Of a DNA stretch of 53,210 nt, positions 25,894 to 35,761 are shown piece after piece. This DNA comes from Formosa sp. (lineage in GTDB: Bacteria > Bacteroidota > Bacteroidia > Flavobacteriales > Flavobacteriaceae): contig JABHDE010000069.1 in the NCBI GenBank assembly GCA_018673215.1, positions 1 through 53,210 on the forward strand, read 5' to 3'. A program made the translations under genes and the position numbers. Numbering within the stretch: the stretch's first letter is position 1; each line of letters begins with the position of its first letter. The notes under the pieces were generated by a model. It saw only the letters and a program-made list of their open reading frames with translations. It did not search any database and was not told the origin of the DNA.

Positions 25894-26835
25894 CTTCATA
25901 AACGGAAACTGAGATTCTAAGGCTTTCGCCTTCTTAGTTAAAGAGGATAAAAATAAGGTATGCTCTGTTGACAAAGGATTAAACGGTTTATGGGCAAACC
26001 CTTTTTGCAGTTGATTGACCTCATGCATTATCGCATTTACTTTTTCATCTATCCAAATGAATTGAAATTTTTCCCAAATATAATTGATGGCGATGGAATT
26101 CGGATGAACCATGTCTTCTTTGTAGAAGCGGTAATCACGGAGTTCGTCCATTAACAATTCATAGGAAGGGAAGTAATATGTGTTTTCAGTTGAGTTTATC
26201 ACAGAATGAAGTGCCGCTATCAGATGGGCTTTACTTTGATTGTTTTCAACAAAACCATCTTTAAGGTGTCGTACGGGCGAAATTGAAAATATCAAAGATA
26301 CTTCAGGGTTAAACGATTTAAGTATTGAACTAATCGATTCAAAAGTAATTTGAAGCTGATCAACACTTAAAATAGATTTTTTAAATTCGTTTTGGGATTG
26401 TTTATGGCAGTTTGCCACAGTTGTTTTGGACGCAATGTGTTCATATATCCACGCTGTACCAAAGGTTAGAATGACATGGGATGCATTCTTTAAATGGTTT
26501 TGAGTCAATTTCAAAGCCGTATTTAATCGCTCTAAAATTTCAGATTGAGATATTGAATTTAATTTCGAATGTGCTTGAAAACTTTGCCAGCATCCATTGC
26601 TAAAAAAAACATCTTTTTCTGTGTAGACTGTGTTTTGATATGCCCTCGTCAATAAATCTAAAATTGCAACAGGGTGAAACAACACTCCAAAGGGATTCAC
26701 CTCATTTTGAAATTTGTAATAGGAAAACTTCTCCGCCATATTTTCGGCGAAACAAGACCCTAACAAAACCAATTTTGAATGGTAATTGATGGTGGGTGTT
26801 TGTTTTTCTAATAAGATTTGTGTTTGAAGTTTCAC
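25888..26835 (-). CDS. GSCFA-domain protein
   Basis: A protein of 315 residues that contains the motif naming the family, GSCFAENMAEKF, at about residues 27-38. The order of Ser, then the Gly/Asn blocks LTFGTAWIYE and ISPVRHLKDG, and a late Asp-x-x-His (EDMVHPNSIA) matches the GDSL/SGNH-hydrolase-like catalytic layout. That makes it a probable esterase-like enzyme whose substrate is unknown. It has no signal peptide. It starts nine bases after the alaS stop and is certainly in the same transcript; this alaS-GSCFA pairing is common in flavobacteria as far as I know. Confidence 0.8.
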   Translation of the reverse strand: MKLQTQILLEKQTPTINYHSKLVLLGSCFAENMAEKFSYYKFQNEVNPFGVLFHPVAILDLLTRAYQNTVYTEKDVFFSNGCWQSFQAHSKLNSISQSEILERLNTALKLTQNHLKNASHVILTFGTAWIYEHIASKTTVANCHKQSQNEFKKSILSVDQLQITFESISSILKSFNPEVSLIFSISPVRHLKDGFVENNQSKAHLIAALHSVINSTENTYYFPSYELLMDELRDYRFYKEDMVHPNSIAINYIWEKFQFIWIDEKVNAIMHEVNQLQKGFAHKPFNPLSTEHTLFLSSLTKKAKALESQFPFMKF

Positions 26836-26844
26836 ATGCTCAGA

Positions 26845-29457
26845 TTAAAGGATGTACGATTTGGCTTTATCGAGAGCCTCTTGTAACCCTGCGGGATTCT
26901 TCCCTCCTGCAGTTGCATAAAAAGGTTGTCCACCACCACCGCCTTGAATATAACTTCCAAGTTCGCGCACAATAGTACCTGCATTCAGCCCTTTGGAGGC
27001 TACTAATCCTTTTGAAACATAACAAGACAACAAGGCTTTTCCTTTATTTTCTGCACCAAAAAGCAGCACGGAGTTATCAAACTCCTGCCCTAACTCAAAA
27101 GACAGATCTTTGATGCCTATGGCATCTAAATCTACCAATTTAGCTAAAAACTGAATTCCATTGATCGTTTCAATCTCATCTTTCAAATTACCTTTCATGG
27201 ACGCTGCCTTGTCTTTTAAAAGAGATTCAATTTGTTTTTTTAGTTTAGAGTTTTCAGTTTTTAAATCGCCAAGAGATTTAACGGGGTCATTGGAATTGTT
27301 AAGTGCTAATTTGATTTGTTCAAAACTCGCATTATTCTGAACATAAAATTCTTTTGCGGCATCGTTAGTAATGGCTTCTATCCGACGAATTCCAGATGCT
27401 ACAGCCCCTTCAGACGTAATTTTAAAATGCCAAATATCTGTGGTATTTTTAACGTGAGTTCCCCCACATAATTCAATCGAATTTCCAAAACGAATGGTAC
27501 GAACTACATCTCCATATTTTTCACCAAAAAGTGCTATCGCTCCCTCTGAAACTGCTTGTTCTAATGGTACGGCTGGTTGCACTATTAAATCTAATTTTCC
27601 CTCAATCCGGGCATTTACAAAACTCTCAATATCTTTTAATTCCTCGGGTGATATTTTTGAAAAATGTGAGAAATCAAAACGAAGATACTTGGAGTGTACC
27701 GCAGAACCTTTTTGTTCTACATGTGTTCCTAAAACTTCTATCAAAGCCTGATGTAATAAATGAGTAGCTGTGTGGTTACATTCCGTACGGAATCGTTGAT
27801 TTGCATCCACTACTGCCGTAAACGAATCCGTGAGATTTTTAGGTAAATTTTTAGCAATATGAATAGCTACATTATTTTCTTTTTTAGTATCAAGAATATA
27901 AATTATATCTCCGTTAGCAGATTCTAAATAGCCTTTATCTCCTACCTGACCTCCACTTTCAGAGTAGAACGGAGTGAGATTAAACACAAGCTGATATTGC
28001 TCTCCATTCTTCACTGAAGTAACTTTTCTGTATCGCGTAAGTTTCACAGTTGTTTTTAATGTATCATAACCCACAAATTCTTGTACATTATCATCAAATA
28101 GAACAGTCCAATCTTCTGTAGAGACTTCACTTGCTGCTCTAGAACGGTTTTTTTGTTTTTGAAGTTCTTCTTCAAAACCAACCGTATCTAAAGTTATGTT
28201 ATTTTCGCTCAAAATCAATGCCGTTAGATCTACAGGAAAGCCATAAGTATCGTACAACTCAAAGGCTTTATCACCAGAAACATGCATATCTGAGGTAGTC
28301 TCTATGATTCTGTCTAGCAACACTAATCCTTGGTCGAGCGTTCTTAAAAAGGAGGCTTCTTCTTCTTTAATTACATTTTGAATTAATTGTTTTTGGGCCA
28401 TAAGCTCAGGAAATACAGCACCCATTTGTTTGATCAATATAGAGACCAATCGGTACATAAACGGTTGTTTCAAATCCAAAAATGTAAAGCCATAACGAAC
28501 GGCACGTCTCAAGATTCTTCGAATTACATAACCGGCTCCAGTATTACTTGGTAGTTGTCCATCTGCAATTGAAAACGCAACTGCTCTAACGTGATCAGAT
28601 ATCACACGAATGGCTATGTCTTGTTTTAGTTCTTTCCCGTAATCCTTTCCTGAAATGGTTTCAATTTCTCGAATGATTGGAGTAAAAACATCGGTGTCAT
28701 AATTAGACGTTACATTTTGAAGTACCATGCACAGGCGTTCAAATCCCATGCCTGTATCAATATGTTTGTTTGGTAATGGCTCTAAACTACCGTTTGCTTT
28801 GCGGTTATACTCCATAAAAACCAGATTCCAAATCTCTACGACTTGAGGATGGTCTTTATTAATTAGTTCCTGACCAGATATTTTATCTTTTTCTTGTTTG
28901 GAACGAATGTCCACATGGATTTCACTACAAGGCCCACAAGGTCCTTGATCTCCCATTTCCCAAAAATTATCGTTTTTATTTCCCATCAAAATACGATCTT
29001 CAGGGATCAATTCTTTCCATAAATCATAGGCTTCGGAATCCATTGGAGTCCCATCGTTTTTACTGCCTTCGAATACGGTTACATACAGAATGTCTTTATC
29101 AATTTTATACACCTCGGTTAATAATTCCCAAGCCCACTCAATAGCTTCTTTTTTGAAATAATCCCCAAAACTCCAGTTACCTAACATTTCAAAAAGGGTG
29201 TGGTGGTATGTGTCGTACCCTACTTCTTCCAAATCATTGTGTTTTCCTGAAACTCTTAAACATTTTTGAGTATCGGTAATTCGGTTTTTTGGCGGGGTGT
29301 CTTGCCCAAGAAAAAAGGCTTTGAATGGTGCCATTCCTGAATTGACAAACAACAGAGAAGGATCGTCCTTGACGACCATTGGTGCCGAATGCAAAACTTG
29401 ATGTTTTTTAGATTCAAAAAAGGATAAAAATTGAGATCTTATATCTTGAGATTTCAT
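26845..29457 (-). CDS. alaS: Alanyl-tRNA synthetase
   Basis: A class II synthetase of 870 residues. The N-terminal catalytic core starts [14 protein letters not shown] and has ALFVNSGM-like motif 1 and [13 protein letters not shown] (motif 2 region). The editing domain has the zinc-site motifs [11 protein letters not shown] and CGGTH. A C-terminal Gly-rich segment ([16 protein letters not shown]) is the C-Ala domain that binds tRNA. The length is normal for Bacteroidota. The gene is divergent from the M23 peptidase gene across a 124-base spacer; I could not identify its promoter. Confidence 0.97.
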   Translation of the reverse strand: MKSQDIRSQFLSFFESKKHQVLHSAPMVVKDDPSLLFVNSGMAPFKAFFLGQDTPPKNRITDTQKCLRVSGKHNDLEEVGYDTYHHTLFEMLGNWSFGDYFKKEAIEWAWELLTEVYKIDKDILYVTVFEGSKNDGTPMDSEAYDLWKELIPEDRILMGNKNDNFWEMGDQGPCGPCSEIHVDIRSKQEKDKISGQELINKDHPQVVEIWNLVFMEYNRKANGSLEPLPNKHIDTGMGFERLCMVLQNVTSNYDTDVFTPIIREIETISGKDYGKELKQDIAIRVISDHVRAVAFSIADGQLPSNTGAGYVIRRILRRAVRYGFTFLDLKQPFMYRLVSILIKQMGAVFPELMAQKQLIQNVIKEEEASFLRTLDQGLVLLDRIIETTSDMHVSGDKAFELYDTYGFPVDLTALILSENNITLDTVGFEEELQKQKNRSRAASEVSTEDWTVLFDDNVQEFVGYDTLKTTVKLTRYRKVTSVKNGEQYQLVFNLTPFYSESGGQVGDKGYLESANGDIIYILDTKKENNVAIHIAKNLPKNLTDSFTAVVDANQRFRTECNHTATHLLHQALIEVLGTHVEQKGSAVHSKYLRFDFSHFSKISPEELKDIESFVNARIEGKLDLIVQPAVPLEQAVSEGAIALFGEKYGDVVRTIRFGNSIELCGGTHVKNTTDIWHFKITSEGAVASGIRRIEAITNDAAKEFYVQNNASFEQIKLALNNSNDPVKSLGDLKTENSKLKKQIESLLKDKAASMKGNLKDEIETINGIQFLAKLVDLDAIGIKDLSFELGQEFDNSVLLFGAENKGKALLSCYVSKGLVASKGLNAGTIVRELGSYIQGGGGGQPFYATAGGKNPAGLQEALDKAKSYIL

Positions 29458-29484
29458 GTAAAAATGTTAAGCTTAGTGTAATAA

Positions 29485-29517
29485 TTTGTTTTTAATTCGA
29501 AACAATTTATATATTTG
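29485..29517 (+). promoter_or_regulatory. Promoter of the M23 peptidase-MerR operon
   Basis: TTTG at 29485-29488 and TATATTTG at 29510-29517 are separated by 21 bases, matching the TTTG/TAnnTTTG form of the Bacteroidota housekeeping sigma factor. The leader to the ATG at 29582 is about 60 bases. Confidence 0.65.
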
Positions 29518-29581
29518 TTCAAAAGGTTCTCATTATTTATCAGAGAATCTATCATCCAACAAAAATAGAACTTTTTAGGCA

Positions 29582-30553
29582 ATGTCTAATGTAAAATATT
29601 ACTACGATCCTGAAACGCTTACTTATCGTCAGATAATTCGCAAAAAGAGAACCACTTTTAAGCGATCATTGGCCTTCTTATTGGCAGCAAGTATTTTAGG
29701 ATTTTTATTTGTTTTGATTGGAGGTCAATATTTTGAATCTCCTAGAGAAAAAGCACTAAACCGTGAGTTGCAAAACCTAGAACTTCATTTCAATCTTCTA
29801 AATAAAAAAATGGAAGAAGTGGAAGCAGTACTTACAAATATTGAAGATCGGGATAATGCGATTTACCGTTTATACTTTGAGGCCAATCCTATCCCAGAAG
29901 CCCAACGTAAGCAAGGGCTAGGTGGAGTTAACCGATACAAAAAATATGAAGGCTTCAATAACTCGGACTTAATCATTGATGCAAACAAACGTATTGACAT
30001 TCTTCAAAAACGAATTATCGTTCAGTCTAAATCTTTGGATGAGATTACAGAATTGGCAAAAGATAAAGAGAGTTTTTTAACTAAAATACCCGCTATTCAG
30101 CCGATCAAAAATGAAGATCTTACACGTATGGCATCTGGCTATGGCTATCGCAGTGATCCGTTTACAAAGGTGAGAAAATTTCATTATGGAATGGATTTTA
30201 CAGCTCCCCGAGGCACGCCAGTCTATGCAACAGGCGATGGTGTGATTAAACGTGCAGACGGCCGTTCCTCTGGCTATGGACGTCACATCCGGATTGATCA
30301 TGGGTATGGTTATGTTAGTTTGTATGCTCACCTTTACAAATACAATGTCAGAAGAGGCCAGAAAGTAAAACGAGGGGATCTTATTGGCTATGTTGGCAGC
30401 ACAGGACGCTCACAAGCACCACACTTACACTATGAAGTTTTTAAAGACAAAAGACGTATTAATCCTATTAATTTTTATTATGGCAATTTAAGTCCAGAGG
30501 AGTTTAATACGTTATTAGCTATTGCATCGCTTGAAAATCAATCTTTAGATTAA
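29582..30553 (+). CDS. Membrane-anchored M23 (LytM) murein peptidase
   Basis: An envelope protein of 323 residues. A basic N-terminus leads into one transmembrane helix (about 29-48). A coiled-coil region of about 100 residues follows (55-165), and the C-terminal LytM domain faces the periplasm. Zinc residues are His201 and Asp205 in HYGMDF and His283 in HLHYEVF, with His250 (YAHL) and His281 also in place, so it should be an active endopeptidase or a close relative. The layout is like MepM/EnvC-type regulators of cell-wall opening. Its stop overlaps the start of the MerR gene (TAATG), so the two are translated together. Confidence 0.9.
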   Translation: MSNVKYYYDPETLTYRQIIRKKRTTFKRSLAFLLAASILGFLFVLIGGQYFESPREKALNRELQNLELHFNLLNKKMEEVEAVLTNIEDRDNAIYRLYFEANPIPEAQRKQGLGGVNRYKKYEGFNNSDLIIDANKRIDILQKRIIVQSKSLDEITELAKDKESFLTKIPAIQPIKNEDLTRMASGYGYRSDPFTKVRKFHYGMDFTAPRGTPVYATGDGVIKRADGRSSGYGRHIRIDHGYGYVSLYAHLYKYNVRRGQKVKRGDLIGYVGSTGRSQAPHLHYEVFKDKRRINPINFYYGNLSPEEFNTLLAIASLENQSLD

Positions 30554-30882
30554 TGCATTTAGAGCTTCCCACAAAACGTTATTATAGTATTGGAGAAATT
30601 GCAAAAGCATTTGATGTCAATGCTTCTTTGATTCGGTTTTGGGACAAAGAGTTTGAGGCGCTGAATCCAAAAAAAAATGCGAAAGGCAACCGCCGTTTCA
30701 CCCCCGAGGATGTTCAAAATTTAAAGTTGATATATAACCTGGTTAAAGAACGAGGCTACACGCTTGAGGGTGCTAAGACGTATCTAAAAACACAAGATCA
30801 AAAATCGCTTGATAATTTTAAAATCATTACAAAATTGGAGCGGGTAAAAAATGAATTAATAAAAATTAAGAATCAACTTTAA
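30553..30882 (+). CDS. MerR-family transcriptional regulator
   Basis: A regulator of 109 residues. The winged helix-turn-helix is at residues 9-78: YYSIGEIAKAFDVNASLIRFWDKEF followed by GNRRFTPEDVQNLKLI. A helical tail for dimer formation runs to the end (KIITKLERVKNEL). It has no long effector-binding domain and no Cys cluster, so metal sensing is unlikely. Translational coupling to the M23 peptidase gene (one-base overlap) suggests a link with cell-wall metabolism. I know this pairing from other Flavobacteriaceae. The target is unknown. Confidence 0.88.
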   Translation: MHLELPTKRYYSIGEIAKAFDVNASLIRFWDKEFEALNPKKNAKGNRRFTPEDVQNLKLIYNLVKERGYTLEGAKTYLKTQDQKSLDNFKIITKLERVKNELIKIKNQL

Positions 30883-30930
30883 AAGCCTGTCTTTGGCCTG
30901 TGATTCCATTGTTATCAAAGATTAATTTTA

Positions 30931-32235
30931 TTATTTTTTACGCATATATACTGTAATCGGAACACCCTTAAAATCATACAACTCTCTTAGTTTATTTTCC
31001 AAAAAACGTTTGTAGGGTTCCTTAACGTATTGTGGTAAATTACAGAAAAATGCAAATTGGGGTTGAGAGGTCGGAAGTTGCATTATATATTTTATTTTAA
31101 CAAACTTACCTTTCAAAGCGGGGGGTGGATAATTTTCAATAATTGGTAATAAATCGTCATTCAGTACACTTGTTTTGAGGCGCTTAGATCGGTTTTTATA
31201 CACCTCCAAAGCCGTTTCCATAGCTTTGTAAATACGTTGTTTTGAGAGTGCTGATATAAATACAATCGGCACATCAGTAAATGGCTTTATTTGTTCTCGG
31301 ATATGCGTCTCAAAGGCTTTGGTGGTTTTGGTGTCTTTTTCTACCAAATCCCATTTATTTACCAAAATCACAATCCCTTTATGATTGCGTTGTGCCAACC
31401 AAAAAATATTTTGAACTTGTCCATCAAATCCACGTTGGGCATCACAAACCAACAAACAAACATCGGCATGTTCTATGGCGCGAACAGAACGCATCACTGA
31501 ATAAAATTCTAAATCTTCTTTAACTTTTGCTTTACGTCGAATTCCTGCAGTATCAACTAAATTAAATTCAAACCCAAACCGGTTGTATTTAGTGTCAATT
31601 GAATCTCGAGTGGTTCCTGCAATGTCCGTCACAATATAACGATCTTCACCAATCAATGCATTTATAAAAGAAGATTTACCAGCATTGGGACGTCCCACGA
31701 CTGCAAAACGAGGTAGGGTTACTTCTTCAACTTCTTCTACATCTGGCAAAGCTTCTACTAGAGCATCCAGTAAATCGCCTGTACCACTTCCATTAATACT
31801 TGCAATAGTGAAATATTCTCCTAGTCCTAAAGCGTAAAACTCAACGGCATCATGTTCTCGCATTGCATTATCTACTTTGTTGATGACTAAAAAAACGGGT
31901 TTTTTAACCTTTCTAAGCAATTTTGCAACATCCTCGTCCATTCCAGTCACGCCAGACTCTACGTCGACCATAAATATAATGGCATCTGCTTCTTCAATGG
32001 CTAGCTCAACTTGTTTGTCAATTTCGGCTTCAAACAGATCGTCACTTCCAAGAACATATCCGCCCGTATCAATTAACGAAAACTCTTTACCATTCCAATC
32101 ACTTTTACCGTAGTGACGATCGCGGGTAACGCCACTTACAGCATCAACAATGGCTTCTCGCCTTTGAATCAAACGATTAAAAAAAGTGGATTTTCCTACG
32201 TTTGGGCGTCCTACTATCGCTACAATATTGCTCAT
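30931..32235 (-). CDS. der: GTPase Der (EngA), 50S assembly
   Basis: A protein of 434 residues with two consecutive G domains and a C-terminal KH-like domain, the architecture unique to Der. G1 motifs are GRPNVGKS (domain 1) and GRPNAGKS (domain 2), G3 motifs are DTGGY and DTAGI, and G4 motifs are NKVD and NKWD. The C-terminal part ([17 protein letters not shown]) forms the KH-like domain. It acts in maturation of the 50S subunit. era lies on the same strand about 1 kb away. A promoter with a -7 box is present upstream. Confidence 0.97.
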   Translation of the reverse strand: MSNIVAIVGRPNVGKSTFFNRLIQRREAIVDAVSGVTRDRHYGKSDWNGKEFSLIDTGGYVLGSDDLFEAEIDKQVELAIEEADAIIFMVDVESGVTGMDEDVAKLLRKVKKPVFLVINKVDNAMREHDAVEFYALGLGEYFTIASINGSGTGDLLDALVEALPDVEEVEEVTLPRFAVVGRPNAGKSSFINALIGEDRYIVTDIAGTTRDSIDTKYNRFGFEFNLVDTAGIRRKAKVKEDLEFYSVMRSVRAIEHADVCLLVCDAQRGFDGQVQNIFWLAQRNHKGIVILVNKWDLVEKDTKTTKAFETHIREQIKPFTDVPIVFISALSKQRIYKAMETALEVYKNRSKRLKTSVLNDDLLPIIENYPPPALKGKFVKIKYIMQLPTSQPQFAFFCNLPQYVKEPYKRFLENKLRELYDFKGVPITVYMRKK

Positions 32236-32253
32236 ATGCTTCTAAAATTGATG

Positions 32254-32280
32254 CAAAAATAGGAAATATCCTATTGGCAA
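32254..32280 (-). promoter_or_regulatory. Promoter of der
   Basis: On the minus strand TTG (32280-32278) and TATTTTTG (32261-32254) are 16 bases apart, close to the Bacteroidota consensus. The -7 box ends 18 bases before the der ATG. Confidence 0.55.
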
Positions 32281-32575
32281 GCTCTTTTTTATGCAAGTTT
32301 AAAAATATAAATTAAATCTAACCCTTAAAACTTATATTCAAACTTTATGGCAAGAACACTTCACTGAGCTTAGGGTCAACTTAAGGTTAAATTAAAAAAA
32401 AATCGATGAATTAACACACTAGAAACTTGTCTTAAAAAGATATCGATTATTTAAAATAATACATGAATTCCTAGATAGTGTTTTCTAAACATATAAAAAC
32501 ATTTACATTTAATATGTATTTTGATCTCACGTATTTATCTTCGCGCCCAATTCAATTTTTAGGAATTGGTTTACC

Positions 32576-32620
32576 GACTGGATTTCTCCCTTTTTTGGGA
32601 GTTTTGAGTCTTTTATTTTT
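32576..32620 (+). terminator. Terminator-like compound hairpin
   Basis: GACT (32576-32579) pairs with AGTC (32607-32610). Inside it CTCCC (32586-32590) pairs with GGGAG (32597-32601) around a loop of six T. A T-rich tract follows. No gene ends just before it on the plus strand, so it may end a small RNA or be a relic of the decayed neighbour. Confidence 0.4.
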
Positions 32621-32655
32621 CAGTATAAATCGTTTATTTAGCATTAAAAAACAAA

Positions 32656-33147
32656 ATGGTAACACAATTAGAAAACATTGCCAGTTTTATTGGAATTAGC
32701 TTAGGGATAATTGGATTAGATTTTTCTGAAGAGATGCTCAACAAAGCGAAAGAAAAAATACATGATAAACGCGTTACTTTCAAAAAAGCAGATCTAAATT
32801 AAAATTGGGAGGTTGACAATAATTCTTTTGATTTGATTTGCTGTAGCTTAACACTTGAACACATAAAAAACTTAAATCATATTTTCAGACAAGCACGTTT
32901 TAAGTTGAAAGATCATGGCTTATTTTTCATTAGTGAATTACATCCTTTTAAACAATATTCTGGAAGCAAAGCAAGGTATGAAACAGAGAGTGGCACAGAA
33001 GAATTAGAAGTTTACACTCACCATATTTCGGAGTACATAGACGAAGCAAAATCCTACAACTTTGAGCTGGTGGAGTTAAAAGAATGGTTTGATGAAGGCG
33101 GTGAAAATGACATACCAAGATTAATTTCTTTTGTGTTCAAAAAATAA
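32656..33147 (+). pseudogene. Decayed class I SAM-dependent methyltransferase gene
   Basis: One frame runs from an ATG at 32656 to 33147 with a single TAA at 32800-32802. Before it the peptide IIGLDFSEEMLNKAKEKI is methyltransferase motif post-I, with the Asp that binds SAM ribose. After the stop come NSFDLICCSLTLEHIKNL (motif II/III), KLKDHGLFFISELHPF and a normal C-terminus ending RLISFVFKK. The N-terminal part with the GxGxG loop is missing or scrambled: the first 20 codons do not resemble the family. Both the missing 5' part and the stop (probably GAA to TAA) argue for decay. It lies between der and era, both intact and on the other strand. Confidence 0.8.
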
Positions 33148-33206
33148 AGACTCACACAAACTGTAAAAAAAAGGGCAATGCTTTCACGTTGAAAAAAAAT
33201 GAATCT

Positions 33207-34088
33207 TTAAGAATTATTATATCCAAAACGTTTTAGCTGGTTTTGGCTAGAACGCCAGTTCTTATTCACTTTGACGTACAATTCTAAGTGAACTTGCTTG
33301 CCAAAAAATTTCTCTAAATCTTTTCGAGCTTCTACCCCCACTCTTTTTAGAGCGGATCCTTTATGGCCAATGATAATCCCTTTTTGTGTTTCACGTTCTA
33401 CCATTATCAAAGAACGCATACGGATAATATCCTCAGCTTCAAAAAATTCTTCTGTAACAACCTCAACGGCATAGGGTATTTCTTTTTTGTAATGCATCAA
33501 AATCTTTTCGCGGATTTTTTCATTTACAAAAAACCGTTCAGGTTTGTCCGTTAATTGATCTTTTGGATAATAGGCGGGCGATTCTGGTAATAACTCCAAA
33601 ATACGGTCAAATACATTTTTTACATTAAAACCTTCTAATGCCGAAATTGCTATAAATTCTGCATTCAGAACTTTTTCTTGCCAGAATTGTGCTTGGGCTT
33701 CCAATTGTTCTTGATTGGAGGTATCAATTTTGTTCAAGAGTAACAAAACAGGCTTCTTTGATGCTGTAATTTTATTAAAAAATGCTTCGTCTTTGAGCTC
33801 TTTCTCTCCAATTTCAACCATATAAATTAAAATATCGGCATCTTCAAAAGCAGACTTCACAAAATCCATCATAGAACTTTGTAGCTCATAAGCAGGCTTA
33901 ATAATCCCAGGCGTATCTGAAAGGATCACCTGAAAATCGTCACCATTTACAATCCCTAAAATTCGGTGGCGAGTGGTTTGTGCCTTGGAAGTAATAATAG
34001 ATAACTTTTCGCCAACAAAGGCATTCATTAGGGTTGATTTCCCAACATTTGGATTTCCGATGATATTAACAAAACCAGCTTTGTGCAT
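33207..34088 (-). CDS. era: GTPase Era, 30S assembly
   Basis: A protein of 293 residues. The G domain has G1 GNPNVGKST (11-19), G3 DTPG and G4 NKID. The C-terminal KH domain has GHKGSALKRVG, which binds the 3' end of 16S rRNA. It checks processing of the small subunit and can sit on the membrane. The N-terminus MHKAGFVNIIGNPN is the usual start. It has its own -7 box 16 bases upstream. fbp lies further upstream on the same strand. Confidence 0.97.
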   Translation of the reverse strand: MHKAGFVNIIGNPNVGKSTLMNAFVGEKLSIITSKAQTTRHRILGIVNGDDFQVILSDTPGIIKPAYELQSSMMDFVKSAFEDADILIYMVEIGEKELKDEAFFNKITASKKPVLLLLNKIDTSNQEQLEAQAQFWQEKVLNAEFIAISALEGFNVKNVFDRILELLPESPAYYPKDQLTDKPERFFVNEKIREKILMHYKKEIPYAVEVVTEEFFEAEDIIRMRSLIMVERETQKGIIIGHKGSALKRVGVEARKDLEKFFGKQVHLELYVKVNKNWRSSQNQLKRFGYNNS

Positions 34089-34104
34089 TTAATTAAAATT
34101 TCTA

Positions 34105-34112
34105 CAAAGTTA
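34105..34112 (-). promoter_or_regulatory. -7 box TAACTTTG of era
   Basis: A TAnnTTTG match on the minus strand, 16 bases upstream of the era ATG and between fbp and era. A -33 element is not evident. Confidence 0.45.
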
Positions 34113-34147
34113 CAACCTTCCTTTTAGACTATCTAAGAATTAAATAC

Positions 34148-35161
34148 TTAAGAAGTTTGAGGATTGCTCATAAAATCTTCCACTTTATCCACCATAGTAC
34201 TGCTCCCGCAGACAAAGGGGACACGTTGGTGCAACTCTGTTGGGACTATATCCATTATTCTTTTAAACCCATTACTCGCTTTGCCGTTGGCCTGCTCAGC
34301 GAGGAACGCCATTGGATTACACTCATAAAGCAAGCGTAATTTCCCATTGGGGTTTTTAGAGCTTGTTGGGTACAAATAAATACCTCCTTTAATCATATTT
34401 CGATGGAAATCAGAAACTAAAGACCCTATATAGCGCGAGGTATAAGGACGATCACCTTCTTCCATTTGACAATATTTAATATAATTTTTGATCCCTTGTG
34501 GGAAATGAATATAATTCCCTTCGTTCACAGAATAAATCGTACCATGCTCTGGAAACTGCATTTGCGGATGCGACAAATAAAAGGTCCCGATTGCAGGGTT
34601 CAGGGTAAATCCATTGACCCCATCGCCCGTAGTATAAACTAACATGGTAGATGTGCCATAAATAATATAACCCGCCGCCACTTGTTCACTCCCTTTTTGT
34701 AAAAAATCTTTTTCTAGAACAGGAGTGCCAACGGGCGTGACACGTCGGTAAATAGAAAAAATAGTTCCCACAGAAACATTCACATCAATATTGGATGAAC
34801 CATCTAAAGGGTCCATTAAAACTATGTATTTATTTTGATGATTTTGATCGTTGCTATTAATCGCAATAAAGCTATCTTCTTCTTCACTTGCAATTCCACA
34901 CACAATATTACGATTCACAAGAGTTTGAATAAATTTCTCATTCGCATATACATCCAACTTCTGCTGGTCCTCACCCTGAGCATTAGTATCTCCTGCTGTC
35001 CCTAAAATATCCACTAAACCGGCTTTATTTACTTCGTAATTAACCACCTTAGCCGCCAGTCGGATGGAGTTGATAAGTCGCGATAATTCACCTGAAGTAT
35101 ATTTGAAAGACGATTGGTTTTCGATGATAAACTCACCTAAAGTTTGGTGTTTTTGGGACAT
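34148..35161 (-). CDS. fbp: Class I fructose-1,6-bisphosphatase
   Basis: A cytosolic enzyme of 337 residues that removes the 1-phosphate of fructose 1,6-bisphosphate in gluconeogenesis. The metal site is [20 protein letters not shown], preceded by ASEEED with the acidic metal ligands. Substrate binding includes the late [17 protein letters not shown]. The length and motifs place it in class I, the lithium-sensitive family. It is divergent from the acetyltransferase gene and followed on the same strand by era, with no apparent functional link. Confidence 0.96.
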   Translation of the reverse strand: MSQKHQTLGEFIIENQSSFKYTSGELSRLINSIRLAAKVVNYEVNKAGLVDILGTAGDTNAQGEDQQKLDVYANEKFIQTLVNRNIVCGIASEEEDSFIAINSNDQNHQNKYIVLMDPLDGSSNIDVNVSVGTIFSIYRRVTPVGTPVLEKDFLQKGSEQVAAGYIIYGTSTMLVYTTGDGVNGFTLNPAIGTFYLSHPQMQFPEHGTIYSVNEGNYIHFPQGIKNYIKYCQMEEGDRPYTSRYIGSLVSDFHRNMIKGGIYLYPTSSKNPNGKLRLLYECNPMAFLAEQANGKASNGFKRIMDIVPTELHQRVPFVCGSSTMVDKVEDFMSNPQTS

Positions 35162-35253
35162 TTTGAATCAAATTTTTTACAAATATCTAAATTTTTAACT
35201 AACTACAACGTTTTCGCTAGTATTTTGTTAGATAAATATAAAAGGCTTTTGAG

Positions 35254-35261
35254 TATCTTTG
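35254..35261 (+). promoter_or_regulatory. -7 box TATCTTTG of the GNAT-lysC operon
   Basis: A perfect TAnnTTTG match 17 bases before the ATG at 35279. A TTTTG lies 26 bases upstream, further than the usual -33 spacing. Confidence 0.5.
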
Positions 35262-35278
35262 AATCAGAAAAATAAACA

Positions 35279-35761
35279 ATGAACTATCACATAAGGAAAG
35301 CAATGACCAGCGATATGCAACAAGTTTTGAACTTGATTACCGAACTGGCTATTTTTGAAAAAGAACCCAATGCTGTGGAGGTCACAGAAGCCGACTTAAT
35401 CGCTAAAGGATTTGGGGAAAACCCCGAATTTGATTGCTTTGTGGCAGAAGCCGATCAAAAAGTAATTGGAATTGCCTTAGTATATACCCGATTTTCAACA
35501 TGGAAAGGTACTGTTTTGCATTTAGAAGATTTGATTGTTTCAGAAAGTGTTCGTGGACATGGTGTGGGATCAGCACTCTTAGATCAAGTAATTATTCATG
35601 GAAATGAAAAAGGAGTCAAACGCGTTTGCTGGGAAGTTATTGATTGGAATACTCCAGCTATTGATTTTTACGAAAATAAAGGTGCAAAAGTGATGCGCGA
35701 CTGGAACGTTGTACAATTAGATGCTCAAGGAATTAAAAATTACATCTCAAACATAAACTAA
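35279..35761 (+). CDS. GNAT-family N-acetyltransferase (diamine/thialysine acetyltransferase-like)
   Basis: An acetyl-CoA-dependent enzyme of 160 residues. The acetyl-CoA loop is RGHGVGSALL (92-101), preceded by the strand FSTWKGTVLHLEDLIV (73-88), and the C-terminal part is VIDWNTPAIDFYENKGA. STWKG...LEDL is the pattern of the spermidine/thialysine acetyltransferase subgroup, so a small amine is a reasonable substrate guess. The stop overlaps the lysC start (TAATG), and both come from one promoter. Confidence 0.85.
   Translation: MNYHIRKAMTSDMQQVLNLITELAIFEKEPNAVEVTEADLIAKGFGENPEFDCFVAEADQKVIGIALVYTRFSTWKGTVLHLEDLIVSESVRGHGVGSALLDQVIIHGNEKGVKRVCWEVIDWNTPAIDFYENKGAKVMRDWNVVQLDAQGIKNYISNIN

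Larger units (their letters stand above)
32236..32655. other. Intergenic stretch between der and a decayed methyltransferase gene
   Basis: About 420 bases, very AT-rich, without a convincing gene. It holds the der promoter at its left end. Toward the right end two inverted repeats stand close together (CCAATTC/GAATTGG at 32547-32569, and a compound hairpin at 32576-32610 with a T-tract after it). An open frame covers 32478-32699 with hydrophobic residues but no family resemblance; I do not call it a gene. Confidence 0.6.

Noticed and set aside
30883-30930. Terminator between the MerR gene and der
   Set aside because: AAGCC and GGCCT do not pair well and there is no stable stem in these 48 bases.
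32478-32699. Open frame of 73 codons upstream of the methyltransferase relic
   Set aside because: Its hydrophobic residues come from T-rich DNA, it matches no family I know, and it spans the hairpins. Its last codons overlap the relic in another frame.
12304-34088. Obg, Der and Era in one window as a special ribosome-assembly cluster
   Set aside because: They are in separate transcription units with unrelated genes between them, and these are scattered core genes in Bacteroidota.
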